Below, one piece after another: positions 5,535-6,093 of a stretch of DNA of 6,093 bases. The position numbers and the translations under genes were made by a program. Numbering within the stretch: position 1 is the first letter of the stretch; every line of letters begins with the position of its first letter. The notes under the pieces are model-generated. The model saw nothing but the letters and a program-made list of their open reading frames with translations. It had not been told where the DNA came from and made no database searches. The DNA is from a bacterium (GTDB taxonomy: Bacteria > Arandabacterota > Arandabacteria > Arandabacterales > JALGWA01), in assembly GCA_025774425.1 (NCBI GenBank), contig JALGWA010000096.1:1-6093 (forward strand), in the 5' to 3' direction.

Positions 5535-6093
5535 ATGAAAGCCGTGATACCAGTCGCCGGAGAAGGCACGAGGTTGAGACCGCACACCCATACCGTCCCC
5601 AAGCCGCTGCTCAGGGTCGCCGGCAAGGCCGTGCTCGGCTACATACTCGATGAGATCGTCGACATGGGGATACGTGAAGTCGTTCTGATCGTGGGCTACA
5701 GGGGCAGGAATATCGTCGGCTACGTCGAGGAGAACTACGACCTCGATGTCTCCTTCGTCGAACAGACGGAGAGACTCGGCCTCGGCCACGCCGTGTACCT
5801 GGCCAGGGACCTGGTCGGCGGCGGGCCCGTGCTCGTCATGCTCGGGGACACGATTTTCAAGGGCGATTTCACGCGTATCGCAGGCGGCGGCAACCACCTG
5901 GGCGTCAAGAGGGTTCCCGACCCGGAGCGTTTCGGCGTCGTGGAAGTCGAGAACGGCAGGATCGTAAGCCTGGTGGAGAAGCCCGCCGAGCCGCGCTCCG
6001 ATCTGGCCCTCGTCGGCATATACTCGATAGAGGACGGGGCCAAGCTGTTCGAAGCCCTCGAGGCTGTAATCTCCGGAGGGCGCAAGACGCGCG
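5535..6093 (+). CDS. Sugar-1-phosphate nucleotidyltransferase, N-terminal part (3' end outside window)
   Basis: Condenses an NTP with a sugar-1-phosphate to give an NDP-sugar and pyrophosphate. 186 complete codons are visible with no stop before the window edge. The NTP_transferase (PF00483-type) Rossmann fold is clear: an N-terminal strand (MKAVIPVA), the nucleotide loop GEGTRLRP (9-16), then PKPLLRVAGK (22-31), a base/sugar-binding segment EQTERLGLGHAV (76-87), the metal-binding LGDTIF (103-108, D105), and FGVVEV plus VEKP (133-138, 147-150). These resemble glucose-1-phosphate thymidylyltransferase (RmlA) and mannose-1-phosphate guanylyltransferase families. The nucleotide and sugar cannot be chosen from this part. 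Any C-terminal left-handed beta-helix or acyltransferase domain would lie beyond the edge. ATG 5535 is seven bases after the upstream stop, with only a weak Shine-Dalgarno (TTAGG, 5524-5528), so translation is likely coupled. Confidence 0.9.
   Translation, partial: MKAVIPVAGEGTRLRPHTHTVPKPLLRVAGKAVLGYILDEIVDMGIREVVLIVGYRGRNIVGYVEENYDLDVSFVEQTERLGLGHAVYLARDLVGGGPVLVMLGDTIFKGDFTRIAGGGNHLGVKRVPDPERFGVVEVENGRIVSLVEKPAEPRSDLALVGIYSIEDGAKLFEALEAVISGGRKTR

Overview
The window is a GC-rich bacterial stretch (roughly 60-65% G+C by eye) with eight genes, all on the + strand and tightly packed. The largest gap is 56 bases. From left to right: the 3' end of rpoN (sigma-54), lipA (lipoyl synthase), a short ribosome-hibernation factor (hpf/raiA type), hprK (HPr kinase/phosphorylase), ptsH (HPr), ptsI (enzyme I), a bifunctional phosphoglucose/phosphomannose isomerase, and the 5' two-thirds of a sugar-1-phosphate nucleotidyltransferase that runs off the right edge. 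There are no RNA genes, mobile elements, CRISPR arrays or long repeats. No stretch over 300 bases lacks a gene.

The order rpoN ... hpf - hprK - HPr - EI resembles the rpoN neighbourhood of Gram-negative bacteria, where sigma-54, a hibernation factor and regulatory PTS genes sit together. Here lipA lies between rpoN and hpf, and neither ptsN (EIIA-Ntr) nor rapZ is present in the window. Arg AGG and Ile ATA codons are common despite the high GC. This does not look like a standard gamma-proteobacterium. It fits a GC-rich diderm such as a deltaproteobacterium-like lineage or an uncultivated FCB-type phylum. This placement is inference only.

The genes fall into two functional blocks. The first is regulation and growth state: sigma-54, ribosome hibernation, and a PEP -> EI -> HPr relay under HprK control. 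The second is sugar-phosphate supply for the envelope: Glc-6-P/Fru-6-P/Man-6-P interconversion followed by NDP-sugar synthesis. Short spacings and one overlap (lipA/hpf) suggest a largely co-transcribed unit. A possible internal promoter lies in the hprK-ptsH gap.

The most notable point is the HPr. It keeps His15 and the Ser46 region exactly at canonical numbering, but its active-site loop reads GLHLSAAA instead of GLHARPA(A/S), so Arg17 and Pro18 are lost. Its partner EI keeps every catalytic residue I could check, and HprK has an intact P-loop. This suggests an HPr with altered phosphotransfer at His15, perhaps specialised for regulation through Ser46. No wholly new system is evident; the rest is recognisable housekeeping and regulatory machinery in an uncommon order.
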